Positions 1 to 9,685 of a stretch of DNA of 64,000 nucleotides are shown here, one piece after another (within the stretch, counting starts at the first letter, position 1; the number at the start of each line of letters is the position of its first letter). Below the pieces are notes generated by a model. That model had not been told where the DNA came from and searched no databases. It saw nothing but the letters and a program-made list of their open reading frames with translations. A program made the position numbers and the translations under genes. This DNA is from Brachypodium distachyon (Eukaryota; Streptophyta; Magnoliopsida; Poales; Poaceae): the NCBI RefSeq assembly GCF_000005505.3, contig NC_016132.3:58976914-59040913 (forward strand), written 5' to 3'.

Positions 1-1061
1 GCTGATTGAGACGAAGAAACGCAGAGAGGACTGGCTTGATAAACGGCCGTCGTGCAGACTCGCAAACAATGGTCATCTCTCTGGAAAGCTAAAGTCCCTT
101 CCAAAATCAAAGTCTTTGTGTGGAGACTAGCGAGGAATTCTATTCCTACAGGTGCAGTTCGGATGCCACGGCACATGGCAGTTAACATGGCTGCCCCATT
201 TGCAGAGCTGTGGAGGATGATTGGCGTCATGCTCTTATTAACTGCTCCATGTCTTGCTGTGTCTGGTCTATGTTGGACGAACAGCTAGTGGAGCACGTTC
301 TCGCAAGTGCTTCCCCGGATGCCCGTCTTTGGCTGGCAACGTTGTTTGAGTCCTGTAAACATGAAGAGCTCACAAAGATTCTTGTTATGCTTTGGGCTAT
401 TTGGTGGGCGCGTCGGCGTGCGATCCATGACAATGAATTCCAGAGTCCCTTGTCCACGTTTGGTTTTATCCAACACTTCCTGGAAGATCTTCAAATTCCT
501 ATGTCCAAAACTCAAGCTCCAGTACAGCAGGTTCCTCGACATGCCTCAGTCCCGCGATGGTTTCCTCCGTCCCCAGGCTACATGAAGATCAATGTCGATG
601 CAAGCCTTTCTCGCTCTGGATCCTCAGGCGTGGTGGCAGCTGTGTGTAGGGATGACCAGGGTGTATACCTAGGTGCATCTTCTGTCACTTATGAAGGACT
701 CAATTCTCCAGAAGTTCTCGAAGCTCTTGCCTGCTGTGAGGCTCTGGCATTGGCTGCCGACTTGAATATTTCCCATGTTCAGGTTGCGTCAGACTGCCTT
801 GGAGTTGTGAATAATTTCAAGGAGGGTACGTTGTGTTCCTATAGTGCCATCGGTAGAGAGTTCCAGGCAAGGGGATTTTGTTCCTTGGAGTCGTTCTTGC
901 TCATGAGAAGAGGGCTGCTAACGTAGATGCTCATAACTTATCCAAGGCTGCGTCTGCTCTCTCTATGGGGCGCCGGTTGTGGCTTCTTAGCACCCCCGAC
1001 ATATCCTGTATTCCAACTAATATCCTGAGTTAATAGAGTGGGGTACTTCGCTAAAAAAAAA
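1..1061 (+). mobile_element. 3' end of a LINE (non-LTR retrotransposon), frameshifted
   Basis: This is the degraded C-terminal end of a plant L1-type polyprotein. Positions 52-210 read as a zf-RVT-like segment (WKAKVPSKIKVFVWRLAR). In another frame, 210-890 carries a linker and an RNase H-like RVT_3 domain with INVDAS near 590 and a conserved ASDCLGVV near 790. After about 890 the frame shifts again and continues through HEKRAANVDAHNLSKAAS to a stop near 1032. An A-run at 1053-1061 fits a LINE poly(A) tail. Two frameshifts and the missing upstream part show that it is dead. The element runs off the left edge of the window, so endonuclease and polymerase domains, if kept, lie outside. Confidence 0.85.
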
Positions 1062-1656
1062 GCTGTCAAGTTAGTTTTAAAATTATTAAACTGCATATTT
1101 GGGTCCTAATCTTTTGTTAAGTGGGTCACGACAGGTCCTAAGCTTGTCTAGGAGCCTGCCTGCGTGACGCACTGACCTAATACACGTCAGCTAAAAGGCC
1201 CGCTGGACATGACTGATGCTATATAATTTAAAGAAAATTCACCCACGGTCCTAATATTATTGACGAGGTGCCAAAATAGTCATAAAATTACTAAACTGAA
1301 TATTTAAGTCCTATCTTTTTTTGCTAAATGGGTCACGTCATGTCCTGACGAGGTGCCTTCTATTTTAATATTCTAAAAAAACTTCTATTTTAATAAAATA
1401 AAATTCCTCTCAAAAAATAAATAGCATTTGCTTGCATTAAAGGGTAGGCATAATTTTTCTTTTTCTTTTTTTGGAAAAGGAGGATGTTCCCTGGAAGGGT
1501 AGGCATAGTACTAGCTAGGGGCAGTGGACGAATTAAATTGGCACGCAGCGATAGCGAGTTTGCATATGGCTGCTGGGCAACAATCGTGAATGCCAATTTA
1601 ATTCGCAAATCCTGCATTGTTTCCAAATTGATGCATATGCACTAGCTACTCCGTGC
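1062..1656. repeat. AT-rich spacer with a diverged direct repeat
   Basis: No gene is seen here. A block at about 1079-1141 recurs in diverged form at about 1284-1347. Both contain an AAACTG(C/A)ATATTT core followed by a GGGTCC/AAGTCC and GGGTCACG. The period is about 205 bp. It may be the remnant of an unrecognised repeat family. The rest is AT-rich with an A/T homopolymer near 1460-1475. Confidence 0.4.
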
Positions 1657-1665
1657 TATATAAAT
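1657..1665 (+). promoter_or_regulatory. TATA box of the small-peptide ORF
   Basis: TATATAAAT lies about 93 bp upstream of the ATG at 1758, a normal plant distance for a TATA box plus a short leader. It supports the idea that the short ORF downstream is transcribed. Confidence 0.5.
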
Positions 1666-1757
1666 CCAACGAGCAGCTTGGTACCATCGATTGGATTCTA
1701 CCCGTGCTAAATTATCATCGACCGGTAATTGGATATCCACCTTCATCCTGATCATCG

Positions 1758-2033
1758 ATGGCGAGGTCGTCGTCGTCCGTCGCTGCTGCTGCAGTGCTAC
1801 CTATGCTAGTTCTGGTTCTGATGATGCAGCACTGCTGCACTCTGCCTGCAGCAGCGGCAGAGGCTGCAGCTTCTTCTTCAGGGACGGTAAGCGGCAACAA
1901 GGTACGACAGGCTCCTCCCGTGCTCCCCACGGAGCCGATCCCTATGCCGGTCCCGTCGTCCATGGCCACGGGCATGGACTCCACGCCGCCCCTTCTTCTT
2001 CGCCACCGCCTCCCCACGGAGCCGCCGCAATGA
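1758..2033 (+). CDS. Possible small secreted peptide precursor (91 aa)
   Basis: I do not recognise this protein. Residues 1-34 look like a signal peptide: a short basic start (MARSSSS), a hydrophobic core rich in Ala, Val, Leu and Met, and an Ala-rich region that would suit cleavage. The mature part is short, Pro-rich and free of Cys after the signal, with two PTEP repeats (LPTEPIP and LPTEPPQ). A TATA box lies 93 bp upstream and an AATAAA signal 112 bp downstream, as expected for a small transcript. It resembles precursors of secreted signalling peptides only in layout; no known family motif was found. GT sites at 1886 and 1901 could splice it differently. It could also be non-coding. Confidence 0.4.
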   Translation: MARSSSSVAAAAVLPMLVLVLMMQHCCTLPAAAAEAAASSSGTVSGNKVRQAPPVLPTEPIPMPVPSSMATGMDSTPPLLLRHRLPTEPPQ

Positions 2034-2144
2034 AGTTGCTGCTGCACAGGCCACAGGGACTAAATTACTGCTCTTGTTGCACTGTATCTGAAATTCTGAA
2101 TTGGATCATCTTGAATAGCTCTCTACTGTGTCTAAATAGCCAAG

Positions 2145-2150
2145 AATAAA
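2145..2150 (+). terminator. Poly(A) signal AATAAA
   Basis: AATAAA sits downstream of the small-peptide ORF and inside an AT-rich stretch, a plausible near-upstream element for 3' end formation of that transcript. Confidence 0.4.
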
Positions 2151-3176
2151 ATAATATTTGACATGTTTGCTTTCCATATTATTATTATTTTTGATGATTG
2201 AGGGAACTACTCTATCAAGTTTTTGAACCAGGCGTGCTGTGGTCTTAGAAATTAGAATTCCTGCGAGGGGGTAATTTCGGCCCATTTGTTAGTTTTGGGC
2301 CTCACTACCCGACACTTTCCTCAGTGCTTGCTGAACCTAGCCCAGTTGCATCAGCTGTTCTCTCTCTTGTTCCGCTAGATACCAAAGCAAAAGTTTGTGT
2401 GTCCGTGCATGTAATCGCAAAAGAGCAAATAATGTGTATATGCCGGACCAACAAAGTTATAAGGTCCCCGGCAGGCCGGCCGGGAGAGCATCAGATTCTA
2501 CCTATCTTCCCTAGTCGTGCCGTGCCGACTATATATGTAAGTGTGTGCATTTTCGACCAACCAACAAATATTCTCCCCCAATCAAATCTCCATTTCGCCG
2601 GCCGGGAATCAAATAAAAGCAAACGCATGCACACGCACACGCGTAGGGGAAATTATTAAAGGAGACGTCCGGAGAACGAGATGAGAGTATGTATCGAGAT
2701 CAGAGTAGCTAACCAGCTAGCTTTTATAAAGTTGCCCATTTTTTCTACATGATTCGTTTACTTTTTAAAAATTTCCCTGATACTTTGTTCATGCGTGCCC
2801 GCCGTTTCATAGTTGACCTGTGTTTAATTTTGACAGCCCGCGTCACGGGTTCATACTACTCGGTCGACAATATCGCCTGAATTAATTCGGAGATGCTCTA
2901 GTTTTATTGTTTTTTCCGCGAGATGGCCTGCATGTGTTAGCTCGATCGAAACATGCATGACAAAAGAAAATGCTATGCTGTGTAGTATATATATACACAC
3001 ACATATACGGCAGCAGTGCTAGCTAGCTAGTGCAGAAATTTGGGAGGAATTTGTGGCCGATCGAGTATTGTTTGGTTCCAGCTATATAAGCTAGTGACAT
3101 GCGCCCAAAAGTTGTTCATTGGGATTCGTGCAACGACTGCTATACTGTTTTGGTGCGTATCATGTGAGGAGAAGTA
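2151..3176. other. Intergenic, no gene seen
   Basis: The stretch is AT-rich with scattered CTAGCTAG and GATCGATC runs common in grass spacers. A 111-codon open frame at 2324-2659 has no recognisable domain or signal. I see no RNA gene here. Confidence 0.6.
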
Positions 3177-3392
3177 ACTCCTCCCTCAGTTCCAAAACAC
3201 AACTCATATAAATTTGTGTTTTTGGACCAAGCCAGCTCTCGTTTCTAGTGTCTGACTATTCATATTGGAGTAATAGTAAATGGATGTGAGTAGTTATTAG
3301 CCGGATGCGGGCACCAAGAGAAAAATGAGGTGTGTTGTGGAACAAATGAAAAAAATATATATGAGTTATGTTTTGAAACGGACGGAGCAGTG
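3177..3392. mobile_element. Stowaway-type MITE (216 bp)
   Basis: The ends are diverged inverted repeats of about 33 bp. The left end has CTCCCTCAGTTCCAAAACA, and the right end read in reverse has CTCCGTCCGTTTCAAAACA; both lead into AACTCATAT. The element is flanked by TA on each side (3175-3176 and 3393-3394), the target duplication of Tc1/mariner-derived Stowaway elements. It has no coding capacity and must have been moved in trans. Its TIR family resembles that of mariner-like elements such as the one at 6992. Confidence 0.75.
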
Positions 3393-4930
3393 TATATGAG
3401 ATCGATCGGTCGTGATTAAGGCGCTGATAAAGTCATATATATACTAGGAGTAGTGTATTCTGCTTCTATACTATAGCCTTTTCTTCCAACTGCTCCCAAC
3501 CTTTTAGTAGCTACCAAGCTTTTTGTTGCGGAAAAAAAAAGAGTAGCTACCAAGCTTCCACAGTTCCACTTAATTACCTTCTCGACCGATCGATCTCCCT
3601 TTCCTTTAGAATATATAATCTTCTCAATGCATCCCATGGAGCTCTGTCTTTCTTCCAGGACTTGTTCACCACGCTACACGTTACATATATATACCAGTAT
3701 AAAATTAGCTAGGTAGCAAGTGCGTATATATGTGTGTTTCTCAGAAGAAAAGGTTTTGATGAAAGAGAGGTGTACGTGTGTGTATGTGATGATCGAGAGA
3801 CGACTATGAAAAGAACGGGACACCAAACCAAATCCTTCTCCTCGATCGTTTAGCAGGATCTGCAAAGATCGATCGATGGATCTTTGTTTATTTTTTCTTC
3901 TGGCTGATTTTGATCTGTGGATGGATGGAAATATTGATCAATCTACCCCCAACTGTCTTATTCCACGACGTTTTCCTGCGCGTACTAAGCTACTTGTATT
4001 TGACTTTGCTCTTGCATTGGTAGCCAGGCTGCATAGCTTTATGATGACGAATTAAGAGAATACTAGTGCATTATTCTGCATTTGGGTCGGTCCTAGCTAG
4101 TGCATGCAGTTATAGGATAACTATAAGAGAATGTTTGGTTTCATAATGCAGTTATAGGATGACCAAGAGTTTTCTGTATGTATTGCCCGAATAGAAATCC
4201 GATGGCATGTAGTATAAATCAAAATGCATGTACTCGATCGATGTGTGCATGTGCAATGCCCGCATAGAGATGGGTCTCTCGTAATACAGCCATGCGAGCA
4301 CTGTCTGGTACTAGTAACATCAGAGTGAATCTATGGGCGCGCATGTGCAATTCCGTATATAGCGTCGAATCTCGATCAGGATGTCAGAGAGAGCTCAGAG
4401 CTGTCTGAAGAAAAATAATACGGTATCAGTCAGGAATCTGCACGCACGCTCTTCTTTCTACTGTACGATATATACTAGTACGTCCTGCACAACATATATG
4501 TACTAGTCTGCTATCTGGTCTGGTCTCTCTAGCTTGTCTGTGTTGGGTGAAGTAGTACGTCATGTCAAACTGTTTGTCTGAAATTAATCTTGTCAGTTAG
4601 CACGACATGGACAGGTGCAGCCAAGATGAGCTCTCAACGTTACAAATCAACAGGACGCGCGTAGGCAGGAGAGATTATCTTATCTTAGTACTCCCTTAAT
4701 ACAATGTAATTCACCCACATGCGACGGCAACACAAACAGATCGACTAGTGCTAGGCAAGGCTCCTTCCATTTGGTTTAAAAGCGATGAGGATCGGCCACA
4801 AAGGAGCTGCCTAACTTACTCTACTCTAGAACTAGAAGCTCAAGAAGAGAATCATCATCATTTCATCCATCCATCCCTCAGTCAAACTCAGTCCAATACC
4901 ACCAACCAACCAAGTGTTGCTCCTCCATCC
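3393..4930. other. Intergenic and upstream region of the NaKR-like gene
   Basis: No gene is seen. The frame of the downstream gene is open from an ATG at 4748, but the 61 extra codons are low-complexity His/Ser/Gln/Asn sequence and are best read as 5' leader. Around 4850-4920 the strand is CA/TC-rich, typical of a grass 5' UTR. Confidence 0.55.
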
Positions 4931-5926
4931 ATGGCGTCTCTGCTCCTCAAGGGCGTGCACAAGCGTCTGGGCCTGTCGAACCTCTCCTGCTCCTCCGCCG
5001 ACGCCACAAGCGTCGTCGTCTCCGGCACCGGCAACAGCAGCAGCCGGATCATCGACCGCCACTCGCCGCGCCTCCGCGACCCTCACCGCTCCTCCGCCTC
5101 CAAGCCACCACCCTTTAGCAGGCCAGTCAGCAGCAGCAAAGAAGACTCGAGCTCCTCCAGCCCCAAGCAGCATGGCGACGGCAACGGCAGCAAGAAGAAG
5201 AAGAAGCAACACAAGGAGAGCACGACGAGTGCAGGCAAGAGGCTGGCGAGCCCCGCGACGTCGTCCAGGTTCCTGCTCAACTCCTCCAGGATGAACTCGG
5301 ACGACGTCGACCAGCTTCAAGTGGCGCTTCCGCCTCCGCCGCCGTCCTTGATCGACGTCTTCCCCGGCACCGATGATACGGTGGCTCCATCCGTTGGCAA
5401 GGACCTGGCGCCGAGGCAATTCCTAGCAGAGTCGTCGTCGTCGTCTGCAGGCGGGTCCTCCTCCTCTGCTTCAGCTTCTGGTTCGTCGTCGTCAGAGATC
5501 ACCCCTGCTGCTGCTGCAGGCAGAGAGGAGAAGCTGGAGCGAGGTGGAGAAGCCGTCATGGCGAGGTCGTGCTCCACGACAGCAGCAGCAGGCCAGGTAC
5601 GACACGAATCATAGATTCATTCATCATTCAAGGTGCTGATTGAACCAATTGCAGAAGCAGCAAATGAACGGAATTGCTTGCAGGTGGTTGTTCTGAAGGT
5701 GTCTCTGCACTGCAAGGGATGCGCGGGGAAGGTGAAGAAGCACATCTCCAAGATGGAAGGCGTCTCCTCCTTCCAAATCGACATCGCCACCAAGAAGGTC
5801 ACCGTCGTCGGCGACGTCACGCCGCTCGGCGTGCTCAACAGCGTCTCCAAGATCAAGGCAGCCCAGTTCTGGCCTTCCAATTCTTCTTCTTCTTCCTCGC
5901 CGCCCCGCGCTTCCGCGTCCTTCTAG
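4931..5926 (+). CDS. NaKR-type heavy-metal-associated (HMA) domain protein
   Basis: Two exons, 4931-5596 and 5684-5926, join in phase 0 to give 302 aa. The long first exon is disordered, rich in Ser, Pro and Lys (a Lys run near residues 88-93). The second exon is the HMA domain (about 224-286), beginning VVVLKVSLHCKGCAGK with metal-binding cysteines C232 and C235, and including the family-typical VTVVGDVTPLGVL. This layout, a long variable N-terminus and a C-terminal HMA, is that of SODIUM POTASSIUM ROOT DEFECTIVE proteins. In Arabidopsis NaKR1 acts in phloem companion cells and affects Na/K balance and FT transport; the same role here is inferred. The start at 4931 (MASLLLKG) was chosen because it begins the conserved N-terminal block. 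Confidence 0.9.
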
Positions 5927-6991
5927 CTACAACCTTGTGAATCCTAGCTCCATGAATTCAAGTTACCAAGAAGACAAGTTGTGCTCTACTCCACTAGCTA
6001 GCCAGAGTACGTGTCCAAGTACGTACGAGACGTGCGTGCGTACGTTCTGCAGCTCCGTCTCTTTCTCCCTTCTTTCCTTTTTTTTCATTTTTTCTGAAAT
6101 ATCATTGTAAAACCAAAAAAAAGGAAAAGGGAAAAGCTTTGTGAACAAAGTGGGAAAAGTCGAATATATCCTGGTGCCTGTTTGCCAATCTCTCATTAGT
6201 GGACTACTGTGGCTTATTCTATTCTGTCCAATGCACAAAGATCGATCGATGGTCTCATCTCAACAGGAGGCCCGCTCCTAGTAAGCTTGGACGTCCATCC
6301 TCGTCAACATTAATTACTCAATCTAATACAAAGACAACAACTTGTTTCACTTTCACACAGAGCAAAATCATTCTGGTTTTGGGTTAAGGTGGAGGTGTCA
6401 TGATTGATACGATAAGATTGACCCCATCGCCAAACTTAATGATGCCCCGGATCGATTGTTGAAAAGGAGGTTAATCATTTAAAACTTGAAATGTACGTAC
6501 ATACTATGTACACTGGGCGCCGTCTGCCTTTTCTTCTACCTAGCTTGCTTTCAAAGCATAATACATATAGCATTAGCTAGAGAGGACTTCACTTATAAAC
6601 TTTCACTCCCGGAAAGCTCCATCCATCGTCAAGGACTAGTATATAATTTTGTTTAGATCCATCGACAGTTATATAATTGGATAGAAACATAGCAAAAGAC
6701 ACCGGACTACACATGGCTGATGCTGTAGCTAATCGATCGCCGCCCTATTAGTTTCTTAGTTCGTTTTACTCAGGATTAGTTAACTTAGCCCAAATTAAGC
6801 AAATGGTCCATGCATTGCATTGCTGCTTTCGATCCATCATTTGGACCTTTCCAACTGTTGCTTGTGAGCGATATGCTTCTGCTCTGGTCAACGTTTTGAC
6901 AGAATTAAAGTGCGGAGCTGCATGCTTTCCCTCTCTGAGTAAACCGTGTGGATCAATTCGATAAGCGACATTTTAACATGCATAAAAGGTC
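5927..6991. other. 3' flank of the NaKR-like gene; intergenic
   Basis: The first few hundred bases are probably 3' UTR, containing TTTTTTTCATTTTTTC and AATATCATTGTAAAA near 6080-6110. No further gene, RNA or clear element is seen up to the mariner end. Confidence 0.5.
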
Positions 6992-7424
6992 CTCCCTCCG
7001 TCCCGAAAAGATTGACGCTGACGGTCTTTTTGCAAAAACACCCCTGCCATTTATTCTAATCAACCCTCGCTACATCTCTTAAAATACCCGTACCCCTTCG
7101 TTTCCTTTTGTTTTCTTTTTTGCCGTCTCCACTCCCGTCTCGGCTCCCCTCCCCTCCCATCTCGTCTCCTCTCCTTTGAGCTCACCACCTCGCCGACGCC
7201 GCGCTCTACCTCCCCTCCCGACTCGCCTCCGCGCGCTCCCTCTCGCCTCCACCTTTCCTTCCAGCTCGCCTCCGGCTCCCCTCCGTGCGCTCCCTCTGGC
7301 CCAGAATCGTCGACGACGAAGGGTGCTACAGTAAGAATTGCCGGATCCGATGGCGGCAAGGCCAGATCCGGTGGTGGCATGGCCGGATCCAGCTCCCCCG
7401 TGCTCGAGCTTCCCCTCCCCCGTG

Positions 7425-8217
7425 CACTACAACACAAATGTCTTGTAGAGACATTTTCGTTGAGGCAATATACTCTTTGTCTCTACCTAGAGACAATTTT
7501 GAGGCAGAGTTTCATGTAGAGACAATGTAAGAGGCGTTATGGAAAATGTCTTAAATATAGAGACGCTAGTTGAGACATTATGGTGTAGAGACATTTTTTG
7601 AGGCATTTAATATATTGTCACAAAAGTCTGTAGAGACATGGTTTTGAGATACTTGATGAAATGACCTTATGGTATGGTTAGAGACACTATTTGAGACGTT
7701 TTATGTTGTGTAGAGACATTTTTAGCAAGTTTGAGACATGTAGTAGACTACTCATAACAATTTCATTAGGACTATAAGCACAAATTGGTATTAGGTTGAG
7801 ATGGTTAGGTGAGTGTGGACTTTTCCTTAAGGTCTTGAGTTTGAGGATTGGTCTCAACATGATTTTTTCAATGTATATTTTCTAGCACATGGGTATAGAG
7901 ACACAATGTAATGTCTTTACAAAATGTCGCATTGAATGTAGAGACAATATTGTGTCTTTATGAAATGTCTAAAAACTATAAAGACACAATTCAATGTCTT
8001 TACGAAATGTCATATTTAACGTAGAGACAGTATAGTGTCTTTATGAAATGTCTAAAACAATAGAGGCGTTTTATTAGTGTCTCATCACACATAGCGACAT
8101 TGTCCGTAGTGGCAGTATTGTGACACTGTACCAAGTGTATCTAAAGTTATGTAGAGACAATTATAGTGTCTCTACGAACCAAAAATAGCGTCTCTATGGG
8201 CTATTTCTCTTGTAGTG
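7425..8217. mobile_element. Non-autonomous CACTA element (793 bp)
   Basis: The ends are CACTACAACACAAATG on the left and, read in reverse, CACTACAAGAGAAATA on the right; 21 of the first 28 positions match. A 3 bp target duplication GTG flanks it (7422-7424 and 8218-8220), as CACTA transposons make. Inside are at least ten copies of a short AGAGACA motif, often GTAGAGACA, in the manner of subterminal transposase-binding repeats. There is no transposase, so it depended on a related autonomous element. It lies inside the mariner-like element and so arrived later. Confidence 0.85.
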
Positions 8218-8220
8218 GTG

Positions 8221-9685
8221 CTGCGCTCCCCTCACGAAAGAAACCGGATCTAGCGTGAAAGCTGGCTTCTTTTGGCGAAGAATCGCCGAATCCGGATCCG
8301 GTGGCAGCGAGGACAGATCCGGCGGTGAGCCTTCTCTATTCCAAGGTTAGTCCACTGTCTATTTTCTGTTCTTGTTTCTACTCCACTCCCCTTGGTTGAC
8401 AGATCATTTGTTCTTGTTTGCCTTGAAAGCGCCTTCGCACCATGCCCGAGGAGATGACGATGTTGGGAAGAAGAGCAGGGAGGATCAGTAGGAGATGCAC
8501 TGGAGGTCAGATGAGGAGAAGCAACGCGCCATCAAGCTAGAGGTGGACTGGCGCTCGACCTCAACAAGGTACTCCCTCTGTCAGCTTTGCCCATAGCACC
8601 TTAAAGTTCCTTTTGTGACAGCACCTGATTACTCCCTTGAAGTTCGTGTTGTGGAACACCTTAAAGTTAGCTGAACAATTTGAAGTTTGTGTTGTGGAAC
8701 ACCTTAAAGTTCCTTTTTGTGACTGCACATGATTACAGTACTCCCTTGATTACTCCCCTGAAGTGTTGCGCATAATTTGGTTAACTAATCAAGGAGTAAT
8801 TTGCTCCCTTTCGTAGGCAGTAGTTTTGGTAGGAGTAGTCCCTTTGATCACTTTGTAAATGACTCATCCATGGTTAGTCCTTACTGCTTATGGGTTTTGT
8901 CACCTGTTGCTCTGCAAATTTGAAATCTGAAATATTGTTCCACAACAAAGTTTTAGGTGTTCCTTTTGTGACTGAAGATGTACTCCTACCAAAACTAAGT
9001 TCTCAATTTTGTTCTTGTTTCATGTTCGTTGTTCCAAGGTTCACCGCTCCAAAATCCCAATTGAGTTTTCTGTTCTTTTTTCATGTTGTTTATTCCAAGG
9101 TTGAGGCGCTACTCTTCTTCGTTCTCCGGCACGCCGCCGAGACCGCGCAGACCTTTGCGGTGTTTTGTCTGTTCTCTGGAGTAAGTACATTGTGCATGCA
9201 ACATTCTGGATTTGGTCTTGTCGAGATGGTTTTTCTTGGTCAGTTAATGGGTTCTTTGGTTCTTCAGGTGGTGTTGGATCCACGGCTTCGACATGGGAGA
9301 CCTCCACGGTTTGGTGTACCGCGATGCAGAGTACACTCCCGCCCTCTATTTACTCCGTAAGTACTCACTGCATCTAGTTTGTCTATCTCGACCATGTTGA
9401 GCCTGTCTATATTAATGGAGTAAAAATGACTTGAAAATGGAGTATCTACTGTGATCTCTATCATGTTGAGCTTGTCTACGTTAATGGAGTAAAACAGACT
9501 TGAAAATGGAGTAATCTACTGTGATCCCTACCATGTTGAGCTTGTCTATATAATGTCTCACACTTAAGTAGCCTGTCCTATAATATGAGCAGCTTAAAAA
9601 TGGACTCACTCGACCTCTGAGTGCATGCTCGAAGTTCTTCCAAAGATTAACCATGTACAACAGTTTAAACCAAAGATTACATTGA
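8221..9685. repeat. 3' non-coding part of the mariner-like element
   Basis: Relative to the minus-strand transposase this is downstream sequence. It carries short dispersed repeats of CACCTTAAAGTTC (8590-8730) and a tandem block at 9386-9550 with period near 80 bp, recognisable by CATGTTGAGC(C/T)TGTCTA followed by TTAATGGAGTAAAA. Open frames of up to 156 codons here show no domain. Confidence 0.5.

Noticed and set aside
4748..4930. Upstream ATG extending the NaKR-like protein by 61 residues
   Set aside because: The extension is low-complexity leader-like sequence, and MASLLLKG at 4931 fits the family start.
8890..9360. 156-codon frame inside the mariner-like element
   Set aside because: Phe/Val/Ser-rich with no domain, lies downstream of the transposase on the other strand, and overlaps repeat sequence.
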